From assembly GCA_017618195.1 (NCBI GenBank), contig JAFZUW010000027.1, forward strand, positions 62,001 to 126,000: 64,000 bases of DNA, in the 5' to 3' direction. The notes below the pieces were generated by a model, which worked only from the letters and a program-made list of their open reading frames with translations, had not been told where the DNA came from and searched no databases. Numbering within the stretch: position 1 is the stretch's first letter; every line of letters starts with the position of its first letter. The translations under genes were made by a program, and so were the position numbers. Source of the DNA: Lachnospiraceae bacterium. GTDB lineage: Bacteria > Bacillota > Clostridia > Lachnospirales > Lachnospiraceae. Below are positions 53,988 through 62,018 of this stretch, piece by piece.

Positions 53988-54698
53988 ATGGAAATTCGTA
54001 CCAGAATTGAACTTATCCATTCCGCCTGCCCGAACTGCGGCGAAGCCAATTTCGGCGGTGACAACTACTGCCGCAGCTGCGGAGCCCTTCTTATCACCCA
54101 AAACGTTCTGATGGACGGTGCTTCGGAGGAAGACATTAAGGAACTTGCAACGGCTCATAAGGCCGCAATTGTTTCTAAGGTTCTTCCCGCACGAAGAATC
54201 ACAATTGATATTATTTTACTGGTTCTCGTTGTTCCGGCTTTAACGGGTTTGTTCACATTGGCATTAGCCTCCAAAGATGCGGTGGGTTCTTTTCCTAAGA
54301 CCGAAGCAGTCATCTATTTACTGATCACATTGCCTATATACTGTACAATACTGTATCTGGCTGCCGCCGGTCCGGTTAACAAATATAAAGCAGTGATAAA
54401 GGAAGGCACGCAGTACCCTGCCGTTGTGATCGGAAACAGTTACGGCATGCTGCATGAGAAGACGGCTTCCAACACAAACGGGCGGTCAATCTATCCCTGC
54501 ATTAAAGTGGTTGCGAAGATTAACGGCGCGGATACTACCGTCGTGCTCTATGCACCGGACGGAATCACGGAGCAGAACTGCCCGATCGGCACCGAGCTTA
54601 TTATCACCGGACATGACGATAAGTTCGTCATTGATCCGCAGAGCCGCATCGAAATCATTGAAAAGTATGTAAGCGGTAAGACCCAAAACATTGCTTAA
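53988..54698 (+). CDS. Zinc-ribbon membrane protein, copy 2
   Basis: A 236-aa paralogue of the preceding gene, with zinc ribbon CPNCGEANFGGDNYCRSCG, two helices (IDIILLVLVVPALTGLFTLAL and AVIYLLITLPIYCTILYLAAA) and a C-terminal domain (YPAVVIGNSYGML ... TVVLYAPDGITEQ). GGAGG precedes the ATG. The 58-bp gap between the two holds a small hairpin with GATCGG/CCGATC arms. Divergence between the copies is large except for the motifs, so the duplication is old. A terminator follows. Confidence 0.8.
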   Translation: MEIRTRIELIHSACPNCGEANFGGDNYCRSCGALLITQNVLMDGASEEDIKELATAHKAAIVSKVLPARRITIDIILLVLVVPALTGLFTLALASKDAVGSFPKTEAVIYLLITLPIYCTILYLAAAGPVNKYKAVIKEGTQYPAVVIGNSYGMLHEKTASNTNGRSIYPCIKVVAKINGADTTVVLYAPDGITEQNCPIGTELIITGHDDKFVIDPQSRIEIIEKYVSGKTQNIA

Positions 54699-54762
54699 AA
54701 GGAACAGTATTCAAGAAGCAGAAAAAGAATCAGCGGGGGGGCGGATATTTCCGCATAAAACG

Positions 54763-54793
54763 GGGGCAGTCGGTGTTATTCGCCGGCTGCCCC
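54763..54793. terminator. Terminator after the zinc-ribbon pair
   Basis: An 11-bp stem (GGGGCAGTCGG with CCGGCTGCCCC, one G-T pair) with a 9-nt loop. The plus-strand tail has only four Ts after a short gap, so its strength is moderate. Confidence 0.7.
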
Positions 54794-54836
54794 TGCATTT
54801 TCTCTAACCAAGCGCCGATATGCGCCGGTCCCTGTT

Positions 54837-55292
54837 TTACTCTCCTATCTTCAGCTCCGCCGTATACTCAAGATATACAACGTCACGCTCCGCGTTAACG
54901 ATTGCCGTCAGCTGCTCGGTCACGGTGTGCGGAACAAAACTGATCGGAATCGGAAGGATTCTGCATCCCTTTGAGCACATCGTCTCGTAAGTGCCCTCCA
55001 GTTCCTCCTTCGCAAAGAGTTTCTCATCGGGAGTGATGTTTCGTGCGGTCTCCCATCGATCGTCCTCGAGCTGGCGTTTCATACGCCGGTATTCCTCCGG
55101 GGTCATCTCCAGTCTCTCGTGCACCTTGCTTGTGCTCTTCTCGTCAACCTTCGTAACGTACTTTGCGAAACGCTCCGTACGGTCTTTGAAGTCGTCCTGC
55201 GGCAGGAACTTGGATTCATAGACGTAGAGCCCGCCGCAGGCGAGACCGGCCAGAATCACAAGCACGATCACAAACTTCAATAATTTTTTCAT
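54837..55292 (-). CDS. Small membrane-anchored protein coupled to larE
   Basis: A 151-aa protein with an N-terminal helix (LLKFVIVLVILAGLACGGLYVY) and an outside domain with charged helices (KDRTERFAKYVTKVDEK) and a CSKGC motif. It is not recognised. Its start overlaps the larE stop as ATGA, so its product is made with LarE, which may point to a role in the lar pathway or simple read-through. Confidence 0.7.
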   Translation of the reverse strand: MKKLLKFVIVLVILAGLACGGLYVYESKFLPQDDFKDRTERFAKYVTKVDEKSTSKVHERLEMTPEEYRRMKRQLEDDRWETARNITPDEKLFAKEELEGTYETMCSKGCRILPIPISFVPHTVTEQLTAIVNAERDVVYLEYTAELKIGE

Positions 55293-56110
55293 AATTCTCC
55301 TCCAAGAATTGATTTATTCATGCTTCCCATCTTGTACCCGCCGAGATCGAGCGAGGTATAGAGGAAACCAAGTTCATGAAAATAATCGTTCAGAGCCTTG
55401 GCGGTCTCCGGCTCGGCAATCCGCGGCATATCCGCAGGATTCACCTCGATCCGCGCCAAATCTCCGTGGATGCGCACGCGCACCTGTTCAAATCCGAGGT
55501 CTATAAGCCTCTGCTCCGCTTTGTCGACCATCTTAAGCCGTTCCTCGGTAATCGGCTCGCCGTACACGAATCGGGTCGCTAGGCACGCAAAGGACTGCTT
55601 TCTCCAGGTCGGAAGCCCCAGCTCCTTCGAAAGCGCGCGGATGTCCGCCTTCGTAAATCCGAGCTCGCGAAGCGGACTCTTCACCTGAAGTTCCGCGATC
55701 GCCTTAAGCCCCGGCCGGTAATCCGACTCGTCGTCCTTGTTGGACCCCTCGACAATATTCGTAAAGCCTGCCTCGCCGGCAGCCTTGATCAGCTTCGTAA
55801 ACAGCTCCTTCTTGCAGAGGTAGCAGCGGTCCGGCGGGTTCTCGCGAAAGCCCTTAATTGCCATCACGTCCGCATGCACAACAATCTGCCGGATACCTTC
55901 CGCCCCGCAGAAATCCTCCGATTCCTGCTGCTCCCTTGCGGGAAATGAGCCCGCTGCCGCCGTCACGGCAATCGCGTCATCTCCGAGCAGGTCGTGCGCT
56001 ACCTTCAGAAGAAGCGTTGAGTCCACTCCCGAGGAAAATGCGACCGCTACTCGTCCCAGCCTCCCGAGGTACTCATCAAGCTTCGCTTTCTTTTCGTGAA
56101 GTTCATCCAT
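55289..56110 (-). CDS. larE: ATP-dependent sacrificial sulfur transferase LarE
   Basis: Adds sulfur to the pyridinium-dicarboxylate precursor of the nickel-pincer cofactor. From the ATG at 56110 (AAAGGA upstream) it has 273 aa, with the PP-loop AFSSGVDSTLLL, EGSNKDDESDYRPG and WRKQSFACLATRFVYG. The last holds the cysteine that gives up its sulfur in the L. plantarum type, so each LarE likely works once. Larger in-frame reading upstream is possible (see the 56111-56369 entry). It follows larC after a 259-bp gap and is coupled to a small anchored protein. Confidence 0.93.
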   Translation of the reverse strand: MDELHEKKAKLDEYLGRLGRVAVAFSSGVDSTLLLKVAHDLLGDDAIAVTAAAGSFPAREQQESEDFCGAEGIRQIVVHADVMAIKGFRENPPDRCYLCKKELFTKLIKAAGEAGFTNIVEGSNKDDESDYRPGLKAIAELQVKSPLRELGFTKADIRALSKELGLPTWRKQSFACLATRFVYGEPITEERLKMVDKAEQRLIDLGFEQVRVRIHGDLARIEVNPADMPRIAEPETAKALNDYFHELGFLYTSLDLGGYKMGSMNKSILGGEL

Positions 56111-56369
56111 CGGAAATCCTTTCACTCCCGTTGTGCGTCGTTCCATGCCGCAAGATTGACCGACAATCATATCCCTATGATACTCGTTTAGAAGCGACAT
56201 GGCAAGCCCCCCGCGGACGGAACTTAGGCAATGCCAATAGATCACCGCGATCAGCAGCTCGTCATTACACGACAGGCACTGCGTAAAATGCTCCGCCGCC
56301 TCCTTATTATATTCCCCGAGCAGATAATGATTCGCCCATCCCGCATCTGCGACTCTATGGATGCCCGCA
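56111..56369 (-). other. Gap between larC and larE with an open in-frame extension
   Basis: The larE frame is open for 86 codons upstream of its ATG, and further into larC. The conceptual product has a natural-looking composition (GWANHYLLGEYNKEAAEH; DELLIAVIYWHC). There is an in-frame ATG at 56200 without a good ribosome site. It could be an N-terminal extension, a decayed small gene, or chance. No hairpin terminator was seen. Confidence 0.35.
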
Positions 56370-57752
56370 TCATAAATTATTCCTGATCTCCGCCCGGACT
56401 TCGGCGATGCTCTTGCCCTGCTCGCGCGCAATCCGTGCGATATCTTCGTATTCAAGCTTGCTGCGCTTCACGCCGTAGCCGGCCGATTCCTTCACGCGGA
56501 CGTCGCCGTACTGCGTGCTGAGCGTCTTCATGCGGCGGCTCAGAACATAGCGCTTGGTCACCGTCTCACGCACGCCGATTGTCGACGTATAGCGGTACAG
56601 CAGTTCAATCATCTTCTCCTTCATCGCCGGCTTGCACATCACGCGGATCAGCATGCCCGGACGGCTCTTCTTCATCCCGACCGGAACCGTGTAAACCTCG
56701 TAAGCGCCGCCTTCGAAAAGTCTTTCCATGGCAAATCCGATTTCCTCCGCCGTCATATCGTCGACGTTGCAGGCAAGCTCGCTGACGGTATCGGTCTCAT
56801 CGGCCGTTTCCCCGATCATGACACGCACGCAGTTGGCGGTCTCGAAATCCTTCGTTCCCATGCCGTAGCCGATTGCCTGCGTCCGCATAACCGGCATGTT
56901 CCCGAAACGCGTCACGAAATACTTGAGAAGCGCCGCGCCGGTCGGGGTGCAGAGTTCGCCCTTAATCCCGCCGCCATAGGTCGGCACGCCCTGAAGGATG
57001 TATGCGGTCGCGGGAGCCGGAACCGGAAGGATTCCGTGTGCGCAGCGCACCTGCCCGCTGCCGACATGAACCGGTGAAGCAATCACTTCGTCGGGTGCGA
57101 TTTCGTTCATCAGCATGCATACCGCGGTCACGTCCGCCAGCGCGTCCATCGTGCCGACTTCATGAAAATGGATCTCCGTCACCGGCACTCCGTGCACATG
57201 GCTCTCCGCCTCGGCAATCAGCCCGTAAACGTTTATAATGTCTCTCTTAACCTTCTCCGGCAGAGCCAAATGCCCCTTCACGATGTGCTCGATATCCGCA
57301 AGCGCGGTATGCGAGTGGGTATGAGTGTGGCCGTCGCCGTGATCATGGGTATGTTCGTGATCATGATGGTGGTCATGGTCGTGCTCATGGTCGTGCTCGT
57401 GGTCGTGCTCATGGCTATGATGGTGGTCATGGTCGTGCTCATGGTCGTGCTCATGATCGTGACAGTGCTCATGGTCGTGACAATGCTCATGCTCGTGGTC
57501 GTGCTCATGATCATGCTCATGACTGTGCTCGTGCATGTGCTCGCCCTCTTCCGCGCCGTTCACCGTCACGGTAATGTGCGTGCCGGTGATGCCGCATTTG
57601 ACGGAGGGGATGCTCTTGACCGTCACGCCGGGGATTCCGAGGCCGTTCAGCTTCGCAAGAAACGCCTCCCTGTCCGGCAGCAATTCGAGTAAAGCGGCCG
57701 TCAGCATGTCGCCCGCTGCGCCCATTCCGCATTCTATATAAAGAGTTTTCAT
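56370..57752 (-). CDS. larC: Nickel-pincer cofactor cyclometallase LarC with His-rich insert
   Basis: Inserts nickel into the pincer nucleotide precursor. The 460-aa protein starts MKTLYIECGMGAAGDMLTAALLEL, has PVTEIHFHEVGTMDALADVTAV and GIKGELCTPTGAALLKYF, and a C-terminal ~130-residue domain (LACNVDDMTAEEIGFAMERLFEGGAYEVYTVPV, described by its parts), all LarC hallmarks. Residues ~70-145 form a dense His/Asp/Glu stretch suited to hold nickel. In Lactiplantibacillus, LarC is made from two frames by programmed frameshift; here it is one frame. It overlaps larB by 4 nt. Confidence 0.95.
   Translation of the reverse strand: MKTLYIECGMGAAGDMLTAALLELLPDREAFLAKLNGLGIPGVTVKSIPSVKCGITGTHITVTVNGAEEGEHMHEHSHEHDHEHDHEHEHCHDHEHCHDHEHDHEHDHDHHHSHEHDHEHDHEHDHDHHHDHEHTHDHGDGHTHTHSHTALADIEHIVKGHLALPEKVKRDIINVYGLIAEAESHVHGVPVTEIHFHEVGTMDALADVTAVCMLMNEIAPDEVIASPVHVGSGQVRCAHGILPVPAPATAYILQGVPTYGGGIKGELCTPTGAALLKYFVTRFGNMPVMRTQAIGYGMGTKDFETANCVRVMIGETADETDTVSELACNVDDMTAEEIGFAMERLFEGGAYEVYTVPVGMKKSRPGMLIRVMCKPAMKEKMIELLYRYTSTIGVRETVTKRYVLSRRMKTLSTQYGDVRVKESAGYGVKRSKLEYEDIARIAREQGKSIAEVRAEIRNNL
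57320..57535 (-). repeat. Tandem repeat encoding the LarC His-rich tract
   Basis: Imperfect 6-, 12- and 18-bp repeats of CATGGTCGTGCT-type units (plus strand) coding for HEHD and related units. Copy number is likely to vary between strains. Confidence 0.88.
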
Positions 57753-58504
57753 TTCTTAACCTCCATGTGATTGATCATTCCGGCGAGATAGCCCGCACCG
57801 AAACCGTTGTCGATATTCACAACCGAAACCCCGCTCGCGCACGAATTAAGCATCGAGAGAAGCGCGCTCAGTCCGTCAAATGCGGCGCCGTATCCGACAC
57901 TCGTCGGAACCGCGATGACGGGACAGTCGGCGAGTCCGCCGATCACGCTCGCAAGCGCGCCTTCCATGCCGGCGATCGCGATAATGACGGATGCCCCCAT
58001 AATTTCCTCAAGGTGCGACAGCAGGCGGTGGAGCCCTGCCACTCCGACGTCATACAGGCGGATGACCTGATTTCCGAGGAACTCCGCGGTCAGCGCAGCC
58101 TCTTCCGCAACCGGGATGTCGCTCGTTCCGCCGGTCGCAACCACAACGGTTCCGATTCCGTCGGGGATGCGCATGTCCCCGATGATTCCGATTCTCGCTT
58201 CTTTAAAATAATGAACAAACAGATCCGCAGGAAGCTCCGCTGCCTTCTCGGGTGTGAGGCGCGTGATCAGGATATGCTCCTGGCCGCCCTCCTTCATCCT
58301 CGTGGCAATCTTCGTAATCTGTTCGGGCGTCTTCCCTGCTCCGTAGATTACCTCGGACACGCCCTGCCGCACCCCGCGGTGCGTGTCAATCTTCGCAAAG
58401 CCGAGATCCTCGTAGGGCGCGGTCTTCAGCTTCATGAGCGCGTCCTCGACGGACATCGTGCCGTTCTTCACTTCTTCCAGAATGTCTTTGATTTCGGTCT
58501 TCAT
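57749..58504 (-). CDS. larB: Pyridinium-3,5-biscarboxylic acid mononucleotide synthase LarB
   Basis: Carboxylates and hydrolyses nicotinic acid adenine dinucleotide, the first step of nickel-pincer synthesis. The 251-aa protein has FAKIDTHRGVRQGVSEVIYG, ATGGTSDIPVAEEAALTAEFLG and, near the end, DNGFGAGYLAG; the N-terminal half is the LarB-specific domain and the rest is PurE-like. The ATG at 58504 has AAGGGGA; a frame to 58582 extends further without support. Stop and larC start overlap. Confidence 0.95.
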   Translation of the reverse strand: MKTEIKDILEEVKNGTMSVEDALMKLKTAPYEDLGFAKIDTHRGVRQGVSEVIYGAGKTPEQITKIATRMKEGGQEHILITRLTPEKAAELPADLFVHYFKEARIGIIGDMRIPDGIGTVVVATGGTSDIPVAEEAALTAEFLGNQVIRLYDVGVAGLHRLLSHLEEIMGASVIIAIAGMEGALASVIGGLADCPVIAVPTSVGYGAAFDGLSALLSMLNSCASGVSVVNIDNGFGAGYLAGMINHMEVKK

Positions 58505-58601
58505 GCAAATCCCCTTTTCCTCGGTTTCCGCCGCCCCGGAAAGCATCCTCATCTCCGGGCAGCGAAAAACGCGGTTCCGCACGAGCAGAACCGCATTTCT
58601 G

Positions 58602-58919
58602 TTAATTACTCTTCTTCAACAGGGCGCTTTTCACAACACCCTTCGGATCCTTTACGATCAGCACGATCAGCCAGATGATCAGTCCGAGAGCCACAACCGA
58701 AAGCCCTAAGAACAGGTCGTTCAGCATATCCGCGGGAGCAGGCGTAAAATACTCCTCCTTCAGTTCCGCATACTCAAAGATCGCGTCCACGAACCACATC
58801 AGCGATGCGCCCCAGTACATGAGGCAAAGGACACCGAGCTTCATCTCGCTTTCAGGTGCGTTCTTATACCAAAGAATCGTACAGACAACAGCGGCAAATA
58901 CGGTAACAAGTAAAGTCAT
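58602..58919 (-). CDS. Small membrane protein of the lar operon
   Basis: A 105-aa protein with three hydrophobic helices (TLLVTVFAAVVCTILWYK; GVLCLMYWGASLMWFVDAIF; LFLGLSVVALGLIIWLIVLIV). It is unrecognised. The ATG at 58919 has AGGAGG eight bases upstream; a GTG at 58928 directly abuts that site. It lies 12 bp after the other small membrane gene and ~100 bp before larB. Its position suggests a link to nickel or to the final enzyme. Confidence 0.75.
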   Translation of the reverse strand: MTLLVTVFAAVVCTILWYKNAPESEMKLGVLCLMYWGASLMWFVDAIFEYAELKEEYFTPAPADMLNDLFLGLSVVALGLIIWLIVLIVKDPKGVVKSALLKKSN

Positions 58920-58931
58920 CTCGCGCACCTC

Positions 58932-59345
58932 CTAGCTTTCCGTGACCGCGTCCTTCTGCGCTCTCTTTTCAAGCGCAGCAGCAACGCCGAGCATTCCGAG
59001 CCATGCCAGGGTTACGACAACTGCCATCGTGACGCCGACGGTCGCCATTTCGTGCAGCATTTCGGCCGCCTCCGTCGGGTCTCCCGCCGCTGTCAGGAAC
59101 GGGAACCACGGCACTACCTCGCCGTGCCAGATATGTTCAAATGCGAGCAGCGCGGAACCGCCCCAAAGCATATCGCGCAGCCACTTCAGCTTTCTCGAGA
59201 ACGGAACCTTCGTTACCGGTTCCTCGGTCTTGGTTTCGATATGAACTTCGCCGACTTCCTGCTGTTTCTTCTCCTTCTTTTCAACAACCTTCGTTACAAC
59301 CGTAGCGACAAGAGCCTCTGCCGCCGAGACAAGAAAACAAGCCAT
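58932..59345 (-). CDS. His-containing small membrane protein, first gene of the lar operon
   Basis: A 137-aa protein. An amphipathic N-terminal stretch (AEALVATVVTKVVEKKEKK) is followed by a polar loop, a hydrophobic segment with two His and two Trp residues (LLAFEHIWHGEVVPWFPFL) and a final helix (GVTMAVVVTLAWLGMLGV). AGGAGG precedes the ATG. It opens the operon behind a consensus promoter. The EHIWHGE group could bind a metal, but this is speculation; no family was recognised. Confidence 0.78.
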   Translation of the reverse strand: MACFLVSAAEALVATVVTKVVEKKEKKQQEVGEVHIETKTEEPVTKVPFSRKLKWLRDMLWGGSALLAFEHIWHGEVVPWFPFLTAAGDPTEAAEMLHEMATVGVTMAVVVTLAWLGMLGVAAALEKRAQKDAVTES

Positions 59346-59377
59346 AAGTGCAAACCTCCTCGATTTTTAATAATTTC

Positions 59378-59406
59378 ATTTTATCGGTTGGAGGAAAGCC
59401 TGTCAA
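59378..59406 (-). promoter_or_regulatory. Predicted sigma-A promoter of the lar operon
   Basis: Consensus TTGACA (59406-59401) and TAAAAT (59383-59378), 17-bp spacer, minus strand, ~35 bp before the first gene. No clear operator is seen. Confidence 0.78.
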
Positions 59407-59457
59407 TGCGCATCTGCGACGCGGGCATGTATTATCTTATCGAATTTCGGCCGGAGG

Positions 59458-60012
59458 TTAGTTTTTGACTCTTAACGCTCTGATCTTCGAGGAAACCTCC
59501 ATATAAGCCTTTTCGTATTCCTCGTAAGAATCACAGGCCTCCGAAGGATTCAGCCGCAGCTCTGCCAGCCTCTCCCAGCATTCCGCATAGGTTAAAAAGT
59601 TTTCGTATTTCTTCTTCATCTCTTTCGGCGGATTCTGAAGGTGAAGCTTCTTCCCCGAAAGCTCGTCCACATATTTCCTGATTTCGCGCTCTTTGTATTC
59701 CCAGGATTCCGCTTCCTCTTCACGCAATTCCTTCAGCGCTTCCTGAAGGTCCTCCTTCGTCGGCTCGACGCTGTCGGACTCATAATTCGTGCGTGCCTCG
59801 GCAGTCATGCGCCATTTGCCCAAGATGAACTCAACCTCATTCATCATGGGAAATGCAAAAGCATCCATCCGGTCCTGTGCAGCATACAACGAAAACTCGT
59901 ATTGCTTGACCTCATCTTTCCGGTCCATGTATTTTTTCACCGCAACCCCGGCACCTGCGCATGCTCCGGCAAGTACCAGAACGATCACGGCAATGATAAT
60001 CTTCTTATTCAT
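59458..60012 (-). CDS. Anchored extracytoplasmic protein, unknown
   Basis: A 184-aa protein with an N-terminal helix (IIIAVIVLVLAGACAGAGVAV) and a charged helical outside domain (ALKELREEEAESWEYKEREI). The ATG at 60012 has GGGAGA ten bases upstream; a GTG at 60030 is possible. It follows the neighbouring anchored protein directly and the two look like a pair with the same architecture. Function unknown. Confidence 0.72.
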   Translation of the reverse strand: MNKKIIIAVIVLVLAGACAGAGVAVKKYMDRKDEVKQYEFSLYAAQDRMDAFAFPMMNEVEFILGKWRMTAEARTNYESDSVEPTKEDLQEALKELREEEAESWEYKEREIRKYVDELSGKKLHLQNPPKEMKKKYENFLTYAECWERLAELRLNPSEACDSYEEYEKAYMEVSSKIRALRVKN

Positions 60013-60029
60013 TCTCAGTAAGTCTCCCA

Positions 60030-60677
60030 CTATTTAAATGCTTTTTCGGAAAATGAGATCATCTTTCTCACATTTTCCGCGCTGAACCTGCTCATGCTGA
60101 CCGCAGCGTCGAACTTGCTCTTGGCGCCGCTCCAGTTGCTGTGGTATAGAAGCGCGCTCCCCGACGGATTGGTCGTCGCATACGCGGCAAATTCCGAGAA
60201 CGACGTGCAGCACTCAAGCAGCGACGTATGGATCACGCTGCAATCCGCCGGACATTCGGTGATGGCTTCGTATTTCTGCTTAAGCAGGGCCTCCTTCGCC
60301 TCCAAAAGCTTCTGCCGGGCGGCAAATTCCGGGTCCTCCTGAAGCTTCGCGAGCGCGTCTGCGTAGTTTTCATAGAACTGTCCGTTCTCGTCCTTTGTGA
60401 ACGGATCGGTCGCAGGATCATTCTTCTTGTTGATCACGTTCTTCCAGACCGTCTCGATCGTCTCGCACTGCTTGACCGCAACCTCCGACGCCGGCTCAAA
60501 CTCCGACATCAAAGCATCAACCTGATTCAGGTACGTTTCCTTCGCCTGATTGCGTTCATCCTGTTCCTTGAACATCTTCGATTTCATGTCCTTCTGCTTC
60601 TGCCAGATCGTGACAAATGCGAACGCTCCGATTCCGATCATCACAACCACCAAAGCCCCGACCAGTACATTTCTCAT
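60030..60677 (-). CDS. Anchored extracytoplasmic protein, unknown
   Basis: A 215-aa protein with an N-terminal helix (NVLVGALVVVMIGIGAFAFVTI) and a helical outside domain with several cysteines (TECPADCSVIHTSLLECC). The resemblance to LemA-type proteins is only in shape. The ATG at 60677 has AGGAGG eight bases upstream. Its stop is adjacent to the next gene. In the 295 bp upstream (60678-60972) only the promoter and palindrome of the divergent gene were seen. Confidence 0.72.
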   Translation of the reverse strand: MRNVLVGALVVVMIGIGAFAFVTIWQKQKDMKSKMFKEQDERNQAKETYLNQVDALMSEFEPASEVAVKQCETIETVWKNVINKKNDPATDPFTKDENGQFYENYADALAKLQEDPEFAARQKLLEAKEALLKQKYEAITECPADCSVIHTSLLECCTSFSEFAAYATTNPSGSALLYHSNWSGAKSKFDAAVSMSRFSAENVRKMISFSEKAFK

Positions 60678-60910
60678 TCCCTCATCCTCCTTATTCTGAA
60701 CCCGCACGAGTCCCCCGCCGGGGCCCCTCTGCCTTCATTTCACCGCCGTCCCCCCTGTCCCGGATCAGCGATTAGTAACATTGTAAATGATTATTACGGA
60801 AAATGCAAGAACTTTTGTAAATATTATTTACTTTTACCCCAGCTCAACCATCCATCGCTTTAAAGCCCTGACGTCACCCGCTTTCCCCTTCTTTCAATTC
60901 TTGTCCGGAA

Positions 60911-60925
60911 CAATTGAGAATTGTC
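60911..60925 (+). promoter_or_regulatory. Palindrome over the -35 element, possible operator
   Basis: A perfect 6-bp inverted repeat ACAATT-GAG-AATTGT covers the -35 hexamer of the following promoter. A dimeric repressor could bind here. Confidence 0.45.
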
Positions 60926-60942
60926 TGATTTTTCTGTATAAT
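60914..60942 (+). promoter_or_regulatory. Predicted sigma-A promoter of the third zinc-ribbon gene
   Basis: TTGAGA (60914-60919) and TATAAT (60937-60942) with a 17-bp spacer, ~30 bp before the ATG, overlapped by a palindrome. Confidence 0.72.
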
Positions 60943-60972
60943 GGAGCCAGTAACCCGAAAGGCGGTATAAAA

Positions 60973-61635
60973 ATGAAACAATGCCCCAACTGCAAATCCG
61001 AAGTGGCGGATAATGATAAGTTTTGTTCCAACTGCGGAGCCTCGTTTTCCATTCCCAACAAAGGTGAGGGTTACATTCCGCCTTCTCCCTTTATGGCCAC
61101 CTCCCTCTGCACACGATGCGGGGTGCTTTTCCCCAATAATGTGTTTAACCCGTCGGCTGTCTGCCCTTCCTGTAATGCCATTCTCAATCCGAAGGCTCCC
61201 GTGAAAAAAAGATCCCTCGTCGGATGCATCATAGCCTTCATATGTGCAGCGGCCGCTTTCGCCGGAACCTTCTTCCCGCTCTTTACGACCACCATATACG
61301 GCAAGTATGATGAGAACTTCTATCCGTGGCGGAGCAGATATATATTAGATGCGTTGCTGCTTACGATGCTTTTAATGCTGGTTGCCGGTTCCGTGCTGTT
61401 TCTCAAACGGCTCGGCGGCATATTAACCATGGTATTCGGTCTGTGCGGATTGGCCGTTCCTTTGTATGAATACTTCTCCGAACGAAACACTTTCAAAAAA
61501 ATTTTTTACCCGATATGGATGACCACCTTACGTTTCACGCCCGGCCCAGGATTCTACATAATTGTCCTTAGTTTCATCGGCATAATCTTCGCCGGAGCAT
61601 TTGTCTTCCTGGACTTTTACTACAGTAAGAAGTGA
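60973..61635 (+). CDS. Zinc-ribbon membrane protein, third in the window
   Basis: A 220-aa protein with two N-terminal zinc ribbons (CPNCKSEVADNDKFCSNCG and CTRCGVLFPNNVFNPSAVCPSC) and four hydrophobic helices (e.g. SLVGCIIAFICAAAAFAGTFF and ALLLTMLLMLVAGSVLFL). The ATG at 60973 follows AAAGGCGG. It differs from the pair at 53.3-54.7 kb in having two ribbons and more helices. It stands alone with its own promoter and terminator. Function unknown. Confidence 0.8.
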   Translation: MKQCPNCKSEVADNDKFCSNCGASFSIPNKGEGYIPPSPFMATSLCTRCGVLFPNNVFNPSAVCPSCNAILNPKAPVKKRSLVGCIIAFICAAAAFAGTFFPLFTTTIYGKYDENFYPWRSRYILDALLLTMLLMLVAGSVLFLKRLGGILTMVFGLCGLAVPLYEYFSERNTFKKIFYPIWMTTLRFTPGPGFYIIVLSFIGIIFAGAFVFLDFYYSKK

Positions 61636-61655
61636 TCCGGAACCTGTCGAATAAG

Positions 61656-61690
61656 AAAAGGATATCCAAAGTTTCTTTGGGTATCCTTTT
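61656..61690. terminator. Terminator after the third zinc-ribbon gene
   Basis: A 14-bp stem with one mismatch (AAAGGATATCCAAAG with CTTTGGGTATCCTTT), a 3-nt loop and five Ts on the plus strand. Confidence 0.9.
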
Positions 61691-62018
61691 TATTGTTCCT
61701 TAGTCGTCCACATATCCTTCTCGTTGGTTACGGTCACTTCAAATACAATCCGGCAGCCATCACTCTCCCTCTTGAATACGATGGAAAATACCGCTCTGCT
61801 TCCCCTCAAAAAATTGATAGTGTCAGTATCGTCTTGCGAAATATGAACCATTGTGTCGACATAATTCGGCGCGGCCGCCAAAATCCGGCTCTTTCTCCTG
61901 CCCCCTTAAGATAATCTCCTTCTCCGAACGACAGCGCTTTGCGTCCCGCCGCAGTGCCTTCTGAATATTGAGCCTTCCCTACAGCCTTCAGGCGCGGGTA
62001 TCCCGCTTTTAAATTCAA
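61690..62018 (-). pseudogene. Probable frameshifted gene remnant
   Basis: Two short open frames on the minus strand join end to end in different phases. The upstream part (about 62018-61880; SYVLNLKAGYPRLKAVGKAQ) and the downstream part (61881-61690; PNYVDTMVHISQDDTDTI ... CRIVFEVTVTNEKDMW) both have protein-like composition, but neither has a ribosome site. A shift near 61880-61960 would unite them. No family recognised. It is at the edge of the compositionally different region. Confidence 0.35.

Noticed and set aside
57320..57535. Possible short repeat array or recombination site
   Set aside because: The repeats are in frame and code for the His-rich part of LarC.
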